This document shows positions 1 through 8,771 of a DNA stretch of 64,000 nucleotides, in pieces. Made by a program: the position numbers and the translations under genes. Source of the DNA: an uncultured Poribacteria bacterium (lineage in GTDB: Bacteria; Poribacteria; WGA-4E; WGA-3G); NCBI GenBank assembly GCA_951828385.1, contig OX639973.1:2657200-2721199 (forward strand), given 5' to 3'. The notes under the pieces were generated by a model. The model made no database searches. It was not told the origin of the DNA and saw only the letters and a program-made list of their open reading frames with translations. How positions within the stretch are numbered: the stretch's first letter is position 1; each line of letters starts with the position of its first letter.

Positions 1-55
1 ATGAAATAGCGTTTGACGCCTACGAATACTTAGGGCTTCCTAAGTAAAGAAGTTT

Positions 56-166
56 ATGATGAAAAAATTGACAGCGTTCTTTACGATTGCACTACTCGTT
101 TGTATCGCAACTTTTGTTGCCTTTGCGTCTAACCAAAACCGCGATGTGTCCCATTCCTATTTATAG
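56..166 (+). pseudogene. secreted-peptide ORF cut off by a MITE
   Basis: A 36-residue reading frame opens with two Met codons and looks like a signal peptide: MMKK, a hydrophobic core (LTAFFTIALLVCIATFVAF) and an AxA-like end. Its TAG stop is the first codon of the inserted element at 164. If that element and one copy of the TA target are removed, the frame runs on from position 288 as VVAQPPDDALIPSG and further, so the stop looks supplied by the insertion. The continuation would run into the dnaN terminator and the antisense of dnaN, so the true original end is unknown. The upstream AAAGAAG is only a weak ribosome-binding site. I do not recognise a family. Confidence 0.4.
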
Positions 167-285
167 TAAAGTTTAGAATTAATTGGGCACTCTCAAACAG
201 TCTGAATACCTATAACAGGCATTCAGACTGGCACAAACTGGAAGTTTGTGGTACGAATGTGTCTATTTATTTTTAGGATTCACTA
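164..285 (+). mobile_element. 122-bp MITE, family A copy 1
   Basis: Non-coding element with ends TAGTAAAGTTTAGAAT and (inverted) TAGTGAATCCTAAA, flanked by TA on both sides, as expected for TA-target duplication by IS630/Tc1-type transposases. It holds two internal hairpins: CAGTCTGAAT...ATTCAGACTG (from 199) and the perfect CACAAACT-gga-AGTTTGTG. A second copy in inverted orientation at 27495-27616 has the same length and differs at two bases only. No transposase is encoded, so mobilisation would be in trans. Confidence 0.85.
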
Positions 286-355
286 TAGTAGTCGCTCAGC
301 CTCCTGATGACGCACTTATCCCCTCCGGGCTTTCAGATAAAGACGGTACAGGTAC

Positions 356-395
356 CAAAAACTGGCGAGGTTTCTTAGCAAAAACACCTCGCCAG
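356..395 (-). terminator. rho-independent terminator of dnaN
   Basis: On the minus strand a 10-bp perfect stem CTGGCGAGGT/ACCTCGCCAG with a 14-nt loop is followed directly by TTTTT. It lies 57 bp past the dnaN stop. Confidence 0.85.
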
Positions 396-451
396 GAAAT
401 AAAGGCTTATTTTCCGCGTCAACGGCATGTATGCTATAAGAATCACATCTC

Positions 452-1561
452 TTATTCCGAAGGACCTTCCAGACGCATCGGCATAATGAGGGAAATATAT
501 GTATCATCGCTGACCGGCTTAATAAGAACAGGGTTCAACTCACCTGTAAACTCAATCGCCAAAGACGCGCTTTCAATGTGCGCCAATGCCTCTACCAACA
601 AGCGAGCATCAAAACCGATCCGCACACTCCCGTTCCCAGACTCTACAGGCACTGTCTCGTGTGCTTCACCTAATTCAGGAGTCCTTGCGGAAACCCGAAC
701 CTGTTCCGTGTCAATCTCTAAACAGATCGAATAGTTCTTTGGGTTTGACAACAGTGCCACGCGCCGCGTCGCGCTCAAAATCTGGTCTCTCGAAACGACC
801 GTTCTGCCATCAGTCGATTCAGGAATAATCTTCTCATAGTTCGGATACTCGCCCTCCACGAGCCGCGTCGTCAAGGTAGCATTCCCATCGGTAAAAAGAA
901 TTTGGCTCTCAAAAACGGAGACCTCCACTTCACCAGCATCGGCAAAGGTTTTCGCGATCTCTCGAACTGCCTTGAGTGGGACGATGAACCCGCTGGCTTC
1001 CCCGGCGTTGAGCGGCTCGCAGTGCGTGAGTGCGAGACGATTCCCATCAGTCGCAACGACTTCGGTCCTGTCCGTCTGAAGATTAAAGTAGAGTCCGTTG
1101 AGAAAGTAGCGAACCTCCTCTGTAGACGCAGCAAATTCCGTTTTTTGGATGACATCCACCAACGTCTCTCCGCCGATCGACAACGCTTCGCCTTCAACAG
1201 AAGGCAGCTGCGGGAACTCTTCATCGGGCATCCCGATAATCTTGTAAACACCATCGCCGCACGTAATTTCAACGCGGTCGTTTGCCGTCGTTACCAAGTC
1301 TATCGGTTTATCCACGGGCAACTCTTTGACAATATCCACCAACTTCTTGGCGGAGACAGTGATCGCCCCACCTTCTTTGACTTCCCCATCAACTTTCATT
1401 TTAATTCCGACTTCCAAATCTGTCGCCATACACTCAATCGTGCTATCCTCCGCTCGGATGAGGACATTCGAGAGGATAGGTAAAGTATTCCGCCCCCCTG
1501 CGACCCCTTGCAGTATCTGTAAAGCGTATAACAGGTCATCTTTTTTAAAAGTTAATTCCAT
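452..1561 (-). CDS. dnaN: DNA polymerase III subunit beta (sliding clamp)
   Basis: Beta clamp of 369 residues, the usual length for the family. It is recognised from the N-terminal MELTFKKDDLLYALQ, the segment RNTLPILSNVLIRA, the mid-protein ATDGNRLALTHCE and the C-terminal NPVLIKP...YISLIMPMRL. The homodimeric ring tethers the replicative polymerase to DNA. The ATG follows CGGAGATTTTGGG. Its own promoter (1649-1677) and terminator (356-395) show a single-gene unit. dnaA is not next to it in this window; a membrane-protein gene diverges upstream, so this is not the common dnaA-dnaN arrangement. Identification is firm. Confidence 0.97.
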   Translation of the reverse strand: MELTFKKDDLLYALQILQGVAGGRNTLPILSNVLIRAEDSTIECMATDLEVGIKMKVDGEVKEGGAITVSAKKLVDIVKELPVDKPIDLVTTANDRVEITCGDGVYKIIGMPDEEFPQLPSVEGEALSIGGETLVDVIQKTEFAASTEEVRYFLNGLYFNLQTDRTEVVATDGNRLALTHCEPLNAGEASGFIVPLKAVREIAKTFADAGEVEVSVFESQILFTDGNATLTTRLVEGEYPNYEKIIPESTDGRTVVSRDQILSATRRVALLSNPKNYSICLEIDTEQVRVSARTPELGEAHETVPVESGNGSVRIGFDARLLVEALAHIESASLAIEFTGELNPVLIKPVSDDTYISLIMPMRLEGPSE

Positions 1562-1629
1562 CCCAAAATCTCCGTATTTAAAATTGCGAATTTAATTCAG
1601 AGGCATTCAGCCAATTTGGACAAAAAATC

Positions 1630-1658
1630 TTGACAAGCGTCTCCATTTAGTATAACAT
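1630..1658 (+). promoter_or_regulatory. possible promoter for the 1832 gene
   Basis: TTGACA, 17 nt, TAACAT. It overlaps the -10 of the divergent dnaN promoter. The same -10 (TAACAT) with 17-nt spacing occurs upstream of 56165 and 62385, which supports it. Confidence 0.5.
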
Positions 1659-1677
1659 ATTTGGTGGACACAGTAAA
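1649..1677 (-). promoter_or_regulatory. dnaN promoter
   Basis: Minus strand: TTTACT, 17 nt, TATACT, about 90 bp upstream of the dnaN start. Confidence 0.65.
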
Positions 1678-1831
1678 GAAAAATTTTAGCAATTTCAAAA
1701 CAAATTCTACGATACCGCGTCCACTTTACAACTCAAGTTTCCTAACAAGATATACACCAGAACCCTTAGTTTTTACAGCCCACAACCGAATCGACAAGGA
1801 AACTAACGGGTATCGTTCTTCTCCTTAAAAT

Positions 1832-3763
1832 ATGCACACTACGGACTCACGCGCCTCACAGGCAATTGCGAAACGCGCAGTGCTAATCGGCACCATCCTT
1901 ATCATTGGGAATAGTTACTGGATCGCTTATGTTGAGATGATTTGGCACACCGCGCATCTGACAACCGTCGCGATGTCTGTCAATGTCATGTTCGGCATTT
2001 TGGCGATGACGCTGTTGAACATTGGCGTACGGCGTATCTTTCCACGGATCGCCTTGGAGCCGCGCGACCTCCTTGTGGTCTATAGTATGCTCGCTGTCGG
2101 GAGCGCGTTTTCAGGACACGACTGTATTCCACGCCTGATGGGACTCATCCCGTATGCCTTCCGCTTCGCGACACCGGAAAACGATTGGGAGGCACTCCTC
2201 TTTCACCATCTCCCCGAATGGCTTGTCGTGAAACACCCGAAAACAGTTAACGACTTCTACGAAGGCGAGGTAAACTTCTTCACGGAAGGCTATATGCAGC
2301 ACTGGATTATACCGATCCTCTCTTGGTCTGCAGTGATCTTCCTGCTGATGCTCATCTTTCTCTGCTTGACCTCGCTCCTTCGCAAGCAGTGGATCGAAAA
2401 TGAAAAACTCGCGTATCCGATTATCCAGATTCCGTTAGAAATTACCACCAACCGGAACATCTTCAGGAATCGCTTGCTCTGGATCGGTTTCGGGATAGCC
2501 ATGGGTATCAATCTGCTCAACGGGCTGCAGTACTTCTTTCCTGTTCTTCCGGAGATTCCGGTCCGAAAATACAATCTGAATATCTATTTCACACAGAAAC
2601 CGTGGAACGCCATAGGCAGTACGCCCCTCCGGTTCCATCCGTATCTGATCGGTTTCGCGTTCATTCTGCCGTTAGATTTAGCGTTTTCGTGCACGTTTTT
2701 CTATCTAATGAAGAAGGTACAACTGCTATTCGGGAGTGCCGTCGGTATCGCAACGTTCCCAGGTTACCCATTTCTCGGAGAGCAAGGGGCGGGTGCCTTA
2801 TTGGCACTCCTTGCGATTGCGTGTTGGCATGCGCGAAAGCACTTCACATCTGTGCTGAGACAAGTTGTTCGCCCAAATCGAGCCGAAGAGCGAACCGAGG
2901 CACTCTCATATCGGAGTGCGGTGATAACGCTCGGGGTCTGTCTCCTGCTCCTCGCGGTTTTCTGTATCCGTGGCGGGATGTCGCTGTGGGCATTCGCGAT
3001 TTACATCGGCATCTACCTAACCATCGTCGTCGGATTAACCCGGATGCGAGCCGAATTGGGCCCCCCGATACACGCTATCGGCTATCTCACGCCACAATAT
3101 ATGATGATCTCGCTACTCGGGACACGGCGTTTGCGCCCGGGCAACCTAACGATGCTCTCGCTCATGAATTGGCTCAGTGGTGCGAGCTACGCCTCTTTCC
3201 GAACACACCCGATGCCAGAACAATTAGAGGCGTTCAAACTTGCCGAGCGTACCGGCATCCGAAACCGAACGATGTTCACAGTCTTAGTCATCGCGAGTCT
3301 CGTCGGTATCCTATCCAGTCTGATTCTCTACCCTTACGCGATTTATAGCGAGGGCGTGGCTGCAGGTTCGGAACAGATTCATGCCGGCGGTGCCGACACA
3401 TATAACTTTCTCTCATCGTGGTTAGTGAATCCGAAACCGACGGATTGGCTCGCGACCTCGGTGTTAGGTTTAACGTTTGCAGCGAATTTGGGCATCATGT
3501 TCCTGCGCGCGCGTTTTGTGTGGTGTCCGTTGCATCCAGCAGGATACGTTATCGGTGTCGCGCCAGGGACAACAGACGTCATCTGGTTTCCGCTGCTCCT
3601 CGCGATGGTCGCAAAATGGCTAATCCTAAAGCACGGCGGTATTAATGCCTATCGGAAAGCAATCCCATTTTTCATCGGTCTGGTGTTAGGTGAGGCGTTG
3701 ATGGGATGTTTCTGGCCCCTGCTGAGCCTTGTGCTAAGATCGTCAGTGTATAGTTGGATTTAG
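1832..3763 (+). CDS. polytopic membrane protein, DUF6785/DUF6784-like
   Basis: Integral membrane protein of 643 residues with many hydrophobic helices: a first at about 15-35, several between 140 and 300, and others to the C-terminus. Hydrophilic loops carry conserved-looking stretches such as EPRDLLVVYSMLA and QWIENEKLAYPIIQIPLE. The size and these stretches match what I remember of the DUF6785/DUF6784 proteins common in Poribacteria and Planctomycetes, whose function is unknown; a transporter role is possible because of a loose likeness to oligopeptide-transporter-like proteins. It diverges from dnaN and is separated by 224 bp from the ABC operon, which has its own promoter. No strong Shine-Dalgarno sequence is visible before the ATG. 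Confidence 0.7.
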   Translation: MHTTDSRASQAIAKRAVLIGTILIIGNSYWIAYVEMIWHTAHLTTVAMSVNVMFGILAMTLLNIGVRRIFPRIALEPRDLLVVYSMLAVGSAFSGHDCIPRLMGLIPYAFRFATPENDWEALLFHHLPEWLVVKHPKTVNDFYEGEVNFFTEGYMQHWIIPILSWSAVIFLLMLIFLCLTSLLRKQWIENEKLAYPIIQIPLEITTNRNIFRNRLLWIGFGIAMGINLLNGLQYFFPVLPEIPVRKYNLNIYFTQKPWNAIGSTPLRFHPYLIGFAFILPLDLAFSCTFFYLMKKVQLLFGSAVGIATFPGYPFLGEQGAGALLALLAIACWHARKHFTSVLRQVVRPNRAEERTEALSYRSAVITLGVCLLLLAVFCIRGGMSLWAFAIYIGIYLTIVVGLTRMRAELGPPIHAIGYLTPQYMMISLLGTRRLRPGNLTMLSLMNWLSGASYASFRTHPMPEQLEAFKLAERTGIRNRTMFTVLVIASLVGILSSLILYPYAIYSEGVAAGSEQIHAGGADTYNFLSSWLVNPKPTDWLATSVLGLTFAANLGIMFLRARFVWCPLHPAGYVIGVAPGTTDVIWFPLLLAMVAKWLILKHGGINAYRKAIPFFIGLVLGEALMGCFWPLLSLVLRSSVYSWI

Positions 3764-3807
3764 CATTCTAACCGCTCAGATTACTGCGATTGTATATCAA
3801 TTTTTTC

Positions 3808-3836
3808 TTGACATTCAGCAAATTCTATGCTATTAT
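3808..3836 (+). promoter_or_regulatory. promoter of the Gld-like ABC operon
   Basis: TTGACA, 17 nt, TATTAT, near consensus. The transcript would have a leader of about 145 nt before the ATG at 3988. The leader holds short repeats (AGGTAGGTTTATACCTCC) that could fold into a small hairpin; no known riboswitch was recognised. Confidence 0.75.
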
Positions 3837-3987
3837 TTTAAACAAATATCTATCCCATTTTTTAAGGCACGTTGAGAGGTAGGTTTATACCTCCTAATTA
3901 TCCCTTGAAAAAAGACGGGAACCAACTTTAAAGGAAACCGTTTTTCGACAACGGAGAAAAACGAACAACGGGCCCGTAATTAAAAAA

Positions 3988-4983
3988 ATGATAGAAGTTA
4001 GAGAACTCACAAAATCCTACGGTCCGACGGTTGCTGTCAATAGGGTCTCTTTTGATGCACACGCTGGCGAAGTCTTAGGTTTTCTCGGTCCCAACGGTGC
4101 TGGAAAGACGACGACAATGCGTATCCTCACCTGTTATCTCGCCGCGGATGCGGGCAGTGCTACCGTCGCAGGATACGATGTATTTGAAGAATCCATTGAA
4201 GTCCGTAAACGCATCGGGTACCTACCTGAAAGTGCACCGCTTTACACCGATATGGGTGTCCTCGAATATCTAAATTTCATGACGCAGGTGCGGCAACTCC
4301 CTAAAAGCGATCGGAAAGAGCGAATCCGATCCGTTATTGACACTTGTGGACTTGCGGATGTTATCCAGAAAGACATCGGTGAACTCTCCAAAGGGTACCG
4401 CCAGCGTCTCGGGTTAGCACAAAGCCTCATCCACGATCCGCCTATCCTCATTTTAGATGAACCGACCTCCGGGTTAGATCCGAGCCAGATTATTGAGATT
4501 CGGAACCTGATTAGAGACATCGGGCAGGAGAAATTGGTGCTCTTCAGCACGCACATTTTGTCCGAAGTCTCCGCCACTTGTAGTCGGGTCTTGATTATCA
4601 ACAACGGAAAGATTGTCGCCAACGGCACACCCGAGGAACTCACAAGTCAGGCGAAAGGCGAAGAAATTGTCCATATCGCTATCCGAGGTCCACAAGAGGC
4701 AGTTGAAGCGCAACTCAACGAATTAGACTTCGTTTCGCAGTGGACGCACGTCGAAACGACTGACGGTATCGCCGGCTACCAGATCAACGCGACGCAAGAG
4801 AGTAATGCAGCGGAGGCACTCTTTCACGTCGTTGTGCAAAACGGATGGAGTCTTACAGAACTCCGTCAAGAATCCGCAGATTTAGAAGACGTTTTCCTTA
4901 ATTTGACAGACAAAGAACAAACACAGCTCCAAAACCAACAATCCGCAGAACAAGCGGACGATACTAATGATAATGATGCATAG
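3988..4983 (+). CDS. ABC transporter ATP-binding protein (GldA-like)
   Basis: ATPase of 331 residues. Walker A is GPNGAGKTT near residue 35, the signature LSKGYRQRLGLAQ near 133, Walker B LILDEPTSGLDP, and the H-loop FSTHILSE. A C-terminal accessory region of about 100 residues follows the nucleotide-binding domain, as in ABC-2 export ATPases of the GldA/CcmA/drug-export group. It is the first gene of an operon with an ABC-2 permease (9 bp downstream) and a GldG-like auxiliary protein. In Bacteroidetes GldAFG supports gliding; outside that phylum the substrate is unknown, and gliding should not be assumed here. Confidence 0.92.
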   Translation: MIEVRELTKSYGPTVAVNRVSFDAHAGEVLGFLGPNGAGKTTTMRILTCYLAADAGSATVAGYDVFEESIEVRKRIGYLPESAPLYTDMGVLEYLNFMTQVRQLPKSDRKERIRSVIDTCGLADVIQKDIGELSKGYRQRLGLAQSLIHDPPILILDEPTSGLDPSQIIEIRNLIRDIGQEKLVLFSTHILSEVSATCSRVLIINNGKIVANGTPEELTSQAKGEEIVHIAIRGPQEAVEAQLNELDFVSQWTHVETTDGIAGYQINATQESNAAEALFHVVVQNGWSLTELRQESADLEDVFLNLTDKEQTQLQNQQSAEQADDTNDNDA

Positions 4984-4992
4984 ACAAAGATT

Positions 4993-5709
4993 ATGACGAA
5001 CATAGCAGCTATATTTAAAAAGGAATTCAGAAGTTATTTCAACTCGCCTATCGCGTATATTTTCATCACCTTTTTCCTCGGTCTCTCTTCATGGCTTTTC
5101 TTCCGCGGTTTCTTTTTCGGTAACCAAGCTGAAATGCGCGGGTTCTTTGGGCTCATGCCGTGGATATTCCTGTTTTTCATCCCGGCTGTTACGATGAAAC
5201 TCTGGGCTGAAGAAAAGAAGATCGGTACCATAGAAATCCTGATGACGCTACCGATTCGAGATTATGAGGTTGTCTTAGGGAAGTTCTTCGCAAGTTTCGC
5301 GCTCCTTATCGCGACGGTCCTCCTCTCACTCGTTATTCCCTTTTCAGTCATGTACTTCGGCGACCCGGATGGCGGGACTATTTTTGCCGGATATATCGGG
5401 CTTCTGCTGATGGGCGCAGCATATCTCGCAATCGGACTTTTCGCTTCAACACTGACCGAAAATCAGATTGTCGCCTTCATATTTGGAATTAGTACCTGCT
5501 TCGTGTTACTCATCATCGGTGAAGACTTTGTGCTTTTCAATGCCCCGAACTGGTTGTACCCGATTTTCAGTTATCTTGGGCTTGGTGCACATTACAGTAG
5601 CATTCTCCGAGGCGTGCTTGATTCCCGCGACATCATCTACTACCTGTCGGTGATAGGGTTTTTTCTCTATTTAAGCACATTGGCAGTTGAAAGCCGTAAA
5701 TGGCGTTAG
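4993..5709 (+). CDS. ABC-2 type permease (GldF-like)
   Basis: Permease of 238 residues with about six membrane helices. The N-terminal cytosolic start FKKEFRSYFNSPIAYIF and the loop EEKKIGTIEILMTLPI are typical of ABC-2 membrane subunits. It sits between the ATPase and the auxiliary GldG-like gene with gaps of 9 and 18 bp, so the three should form one complex in the inner membrane. The substrate is unknown. Confidence 0.9.
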   Translation: MTNIAAIFKKEFRSYFNSPIAYIFITFFLGLSSWLFFRGFFFGNQAEMRGFFGLMPWIFLFFIPAVTMKLWAEEKKIGTIEILMTLPIRDYEVVLGKFFASFALLIATVLLSLVIPFSVMYFGDPDGGTIFAGYIGLLLMGAAYLAIGLFASTLTENQIVAFIFGISTCFVLLIIGEDFVLFNAPNWLYPIFSYLGLGAHYSSILRGVLDSRDIIYYLSVIGFFLYLSTLAVESRKWR

Positions 5710-5727
5710 GAAAGGAGGTAAACTATT

Positions 5728-7389
5728 TTGGCTTATAAACGGATCACACAGGGTGGCAACACCCTCGCCTTTGTCGCAATCATTATCGGAATCCTCGTGC
5801 TGATTAATTTTCTATCCACACGTCGTTTCGTTCGGACGGATCTTACCGAGGACAAACGCTATACCATCTCGAAAGCAACCAAAGAGGTGTTGGGGACATT
5901 AGATGATATTGTCACAATCACCGCCTACTTTTCCACAGACCCAGCGGAAGTCGCTCAGATACGCCGCGATGTCAGAGATGTCCTTGACGAATACAACGCA
6001 TTTTCAAATAAACTCCAGATCGATTTTGTGAATCCGGCAAACTTCGACGACGCACAGAAACAGGAACTCCGCTTCAAGGGGATTCCCGAAGTGCAAGTCA
6101 ATGTCCCGAAAAAAGACAAAATGGAAATAGCAAACGTCTATATGGGTATCTCTATCGGCTACAGCGGCAAAGAGGAAACATTGCAGGTTGTGCAATCAAC
6201 GGCAAATCTGGAATATGAACTGACCTCTACGATCCTTAAGGTCACTACAAAGGAAACGAAAACGGTCGGGTTTTTGACAGGGCACGGCGAGTTAGATATC
6301 AACGCTCAAAACTATCAACAGTTCCGCCAACTTTTGGATAAAAATGGACAAGGCCAATATAATGTCACTTCAGTCAGTCTGCAAGGTGGAAAAGCGGTTG
6401 ATGAGACTGTGGCAACGTTAGTCGTCGCCGGTGCACAGCAGCCGTTGACGGAACGTGAGAAATACGAACTTGATCAGTTCATCATGCGTGGTGGTAGAGC
6501 GATCTTCTTAGTCGATCCGATTCAAATACAACCCGGGACAATGCAGGCGACACCCTTAAGTACAGGGTTGAACGACTTGCTGGAACATTACGGTGCCAAA
6601 CTCGGTAATAATCTGCTTATTGATAGGAAATTCCACGACAACGCTCGGTTTCAACAAGGTCGTATGACCATCTTCCAACCGTATCCGTATTTCGTCCAAA
6701 TTAGGAAACCGAATTTCTCGGCAGAACACGCCGTCACAAGCCAGTTGGAGGTATTGACGTTACCCTGGACGAGTTCCTTAGAGGTCACAGCAAAAGAGGG
6801 TGTCACCGCAACGCCTTTAGCAAAGACAAGTGAATTCGGACAGACGATTCAAGGTTATTATAACCTTATGCCAAATTTCCCAATCCCGGATACAGAAACA
6901 CAAGCGTATCCTGTCGCTGTCGCATTGGAAGGCACATTCAAAAGTTTCTACACCAATAAAGAGGTGCCACCGATAGCGACTGACGCCCCTGTGAGTGGAG
7001 AGGACAGCGAGACGCCAGCCTCAGTACAAGCGGAAGAGACCCGAACAACTATAACTGAAAGTGCACAGACACAAATTGCTGTGGTAGGCACCGCCCAATT
7101 TCTAACACAGATGCGCCCCGATGGCGTTAACTTTTTCTTAAACACTGTAGATTGGCTGACGCTCGGCGATGCTCTCATCGGTATCCGCTCACAAACGATC
7201 ACAAATCGACCGCTCCGAGAGGCTTCCGAAATTGAGAAAAACCTCATTAAATACCTATGTATCGTGGGCATCCCGCTGCTGGTAGTTATCTTCGGACTCG
7301 TTCGGTATTTCTTGAAAAGTCGAGCCAAAAGGATGGTAGAAACCTTTAGCACTCAATCTATGACTATGGATTCTACTATAACGGATTAA
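5728..7389 (+). CDS. GldG-family ABC auxiliary protein
   Basis: 553 residues. An N-terminal helix (about 13-30) is followed by a large extracytoplasmic domain that opens with RRFVRTDLTEDKRYTISKAT, the usual start of GldG/ABC_transp_aux proteins, then contains TVGFLTGHGELD and a C-terminal helix near residues 508-530. The start is TTG, chosen because AAAGGAGG lies 8 nt upstream and no better start exists. A low-complexity linker rich in Thr, Glu and Ala (about 415-450) precedes the last domain. It is part of the same operon as the ATPase and permease; a role in linking transport to the cell envelope is inferred. Confidence 0.88.
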   Translation: MAYKRITQGGNTLAFVAIIIGILVLINFLSTRRFVRTDLTEDKRYTISKATKEVLGTLDDIVTITAYFSTDPAEVAQIRRDVRDVLDEYNAFSNKLQIDFVNPANFDDAQKQELRFKGIPEVQVNVPKKDKMEIANVYMGISIGYSGKEETLQVVQSTANLEYELTSTILKVTTKETKTVGFLTGHGELDINAQNYQQFRQLLDKNGQGQYNVTSVSLQGGKAVDETVATLVVAGAQQPLTEREKYELDQFIMRGGRAIFLVDPIQIQPGTMQATPLSTGLNDLLEHYGAKLGNNLLIDRKFHDNARFQQGRMTIFQPYPYFVQIRKPNFSAEHAVTSQLEVLTLPWTSSLEVTAKEGVTATPLAKTSEFGQTIQGYYNLMPNFPIPDTETQAYPVAVALEGTFKSFYTNKEVPPIATDAPVSGEDSETPASVQAEETRTTITESAQTQIAVVGTAQFLTQMRPDGVNFFLNTVDWLTLGDALIGIRSQTITNRPLREASEIEKNLIKYLCIVGIPLLVVIFGLVRYFLKSRAKRMVETFSTQSMTMDSTITD

Positions 7390-7413
7390 AAACAGACAGA
7401 GGAGATTCTAATA

Positions 7414-7440
7414 TAGTAGAATCCATAATTACTTTACTCT
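7414..7440 (+). repeat. solo MITE-like end
   Basis: TAGTAGAATCC...ATAATTAC preceded by TA. The same layout starts the element at 12228 and recurs at 59041. No matching right end was found here, so this is probably a remnant. Confidence 0.4.
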
Positions 7441-7496
7441 TCGGTAAGCGCAGCTTCGTGAAGTTTAAGTATTTAAATCGGTAATTCTAATGCGCT

Positions 7497-7539
7497 CCAG
7501 GCCCGGTAGGTGCGGTTTGCAACTGCACCGGACTTCACC
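7497..7539 (+). repeat. REP-like palindromic repeat copy 1
   Basis: 43-bp unit CCAGGCCCGGTAGGTGCGG... with arms GGTGCGGTT and AAC(T/C)GCACC. It closely matches 18216-18258 and less fully 62211-62248. Copies 1 and 2 are also both followed by AATTTTTTAATCTTCA. It sits between the GldG-like gene and the DUF4340 gene. Confidence 0.75.
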
Positions 7540-7637
7540 GAATTAATTTTTTAATCTTCAACAAATCGCGCCTACGAGGGATGTTCACTTAATCAAAAAC
7601 CACCGTGAAACGGTGCCCAGAGGCCATAGCTAAAAAG

Positions 7638-8603
7638 ATGAAAACGAAACAACTTCTGACTTTAGGCGGCGTTTTTGTTTTCTTACTACTCGTCGTCCTG
7701 ATTTTTGAGAACCCTTTTGGAAAAAGCGAGCATGAGAAGAAACTTGAGACAGCGGCCCCGCTGTTTCCAGACTTCGATAAAGAACAGGTTGCGAAAATAG
7801 AAATCATCGCGCCCGATGGAACGACAACACTCTCAAAACGAGAGGGCGCATGGATAGTCGCCTCAATGGATAACTATCCCGCGGACAGCGAAGGCGTTGC
7901 TGAACTACTGACCAAAGTCGGAGAATTCAAGAATACGCAGCGCGTCTCCAGTAACCCAGAAAAACAGGCTGAGTTTGAAGTAGACAGCACCGGTGTCGAA
8001 GCGAAACTGATGGACGTAAACGATAAAGTGTTAGCACATCTGTTCGTTGGAAAAATAACCCCTGGCTTTCTGAGTAGTTACGTGCGCGCAGCGGATGCCA
8101 ATGATGTCTATGTAGCACAAGGCAATCTCCAATCCGTTTTTAACAAAGGCACGCGCACTTGGAAAGACCGGACCATCTTCGAGTTTAATAAAGGCAATGT
8201 CACCGAACTTAACATCTCTTCACCAGAGGAAACGGTCGAACTGCGTCTTGATGCAGATGGGACATGGCAGATGCTCAAGCCTGAAGCCTCAACTGCTAAT
8301 ACAACCGAGGTCGACAACCTGCTTACAACGCTTAGCGGATTGGATACAGACGACTTCGCTGACGCAAAAGACGACCTCGCTGAATACGGTTTAGACACCC
8401 CGCAATCCGTTATATCCGCTGCGCTGAATGATGGCACAACGGCAACACTGTATATCGGAAGCGAAGCAGAGGGGAAACTTTACGTCAAACGCGACGACAG
8501 CAATACCGTTTTCAGACTCTTCAAATCGAATGTAGATCGGTTAATAAAGAAATCTGATACGCTCAAGGCAGAGGCACCTCCGCCAGAAGTTATAACCGAA
8601 TAG
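7638..8603 (+). CDS. DUF4340 domain protein, membrane anchored
   Basis: 321 residues from the chosen ATG at 7638 (MKTKQLLTLGGVFVF); a longer GTG start at 7605 would put charged residues before the signal anchor. One N-terminal helix is followed by two or three repeats of the DUF4340 type, seen in KIEIIAPDGTTTLSKREGAWIV, NISSPEETVELRL and DDFADAKDDLAEYGLDTP. DUF4340 genes commonly follow GldA/F/G-like ABC genes, so this is probably the fourth component of the exporter although about 250 bp containing a repeat separates them. It ends in a Pro/Glu-rich tail. Confidence 0.8.
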   Translation: MKTKQLLTLGGVFVFLLLVVLIFENPFGKSEHEKKLETAAPLFPDFDKEQVAKIEIIAPDGTTTLSKREGAWIVASMDNYPADSEGVAELLTKVGEFKNTQRVSSNPEKQAEFEVDSTGVEAKLMDVNDKVLAHLFVGKITPGFLSSYVRAADANDVYVAQGNLQSVFNKGTRTWKDRTIFEFNKGNVTELNISSPEETVELRLDADGTWQMLKPEASTANTTEVDNLLTTLSGLDTDDFADAKDDLAEYGLDTPQSVISAALNDGTTATLYIGSEAEGKLYVKRDDSNTVFRLFKSNVDRLIKKSDTLKAEAPPPEVITE

Positions 8604-8613
8604 CGAAATTTTC

Positions 8614-8740
8614 ATAGTTATCAGTTAATACTTTGTGGCGGTTACCTTTCCTGCTACTGCCACAGTATACCTCTTTAACTGAAAACTGAAAGATTTTTTC
8701 GTAGAAAAAAATCGTACTGTTAACTGACAACTATTAAAGC
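8614..8740 (+). repeat. AACTG-type intergenic repeat (empty-site copy)
   Basis: Begins AGTTATCAGTTAATACTTTG and ends with CTGTTAACTGACAACTATTAA. The same sequence recurs at 12211-12436, where a 120-bp element interrupts it exactly at CAGTTA/ATACTTTG. It fills the gap before the SIMPL gene. Confidence 0.75.
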
Positions 8741-8771
8741 GGCACAGCTGCCGCAAGGAAGGGGATTTATT

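Noticed and set aside
246-734. 162-residue plus-strand ORF at the dnaN 3' end
   Set aside because: It covers the MITE, the dnaN terminator and the antisense of dnaN; codon pattern from 452 on follows dnaN on the other strand. Only its 5' part was kept as a possible remnant.
1562-1831. replication origin near dnaN
   Set aside because: No DnaA boxes (TTATCCACA type) or dnaA gene were seen; only divergent promoters.
2602-3348. 248-residue plus-strand ORF
   Set aside because: It lies wholly inside the membrane protein gene in another frame and is Arg/Pro-rich, a shadow of the coding frame.
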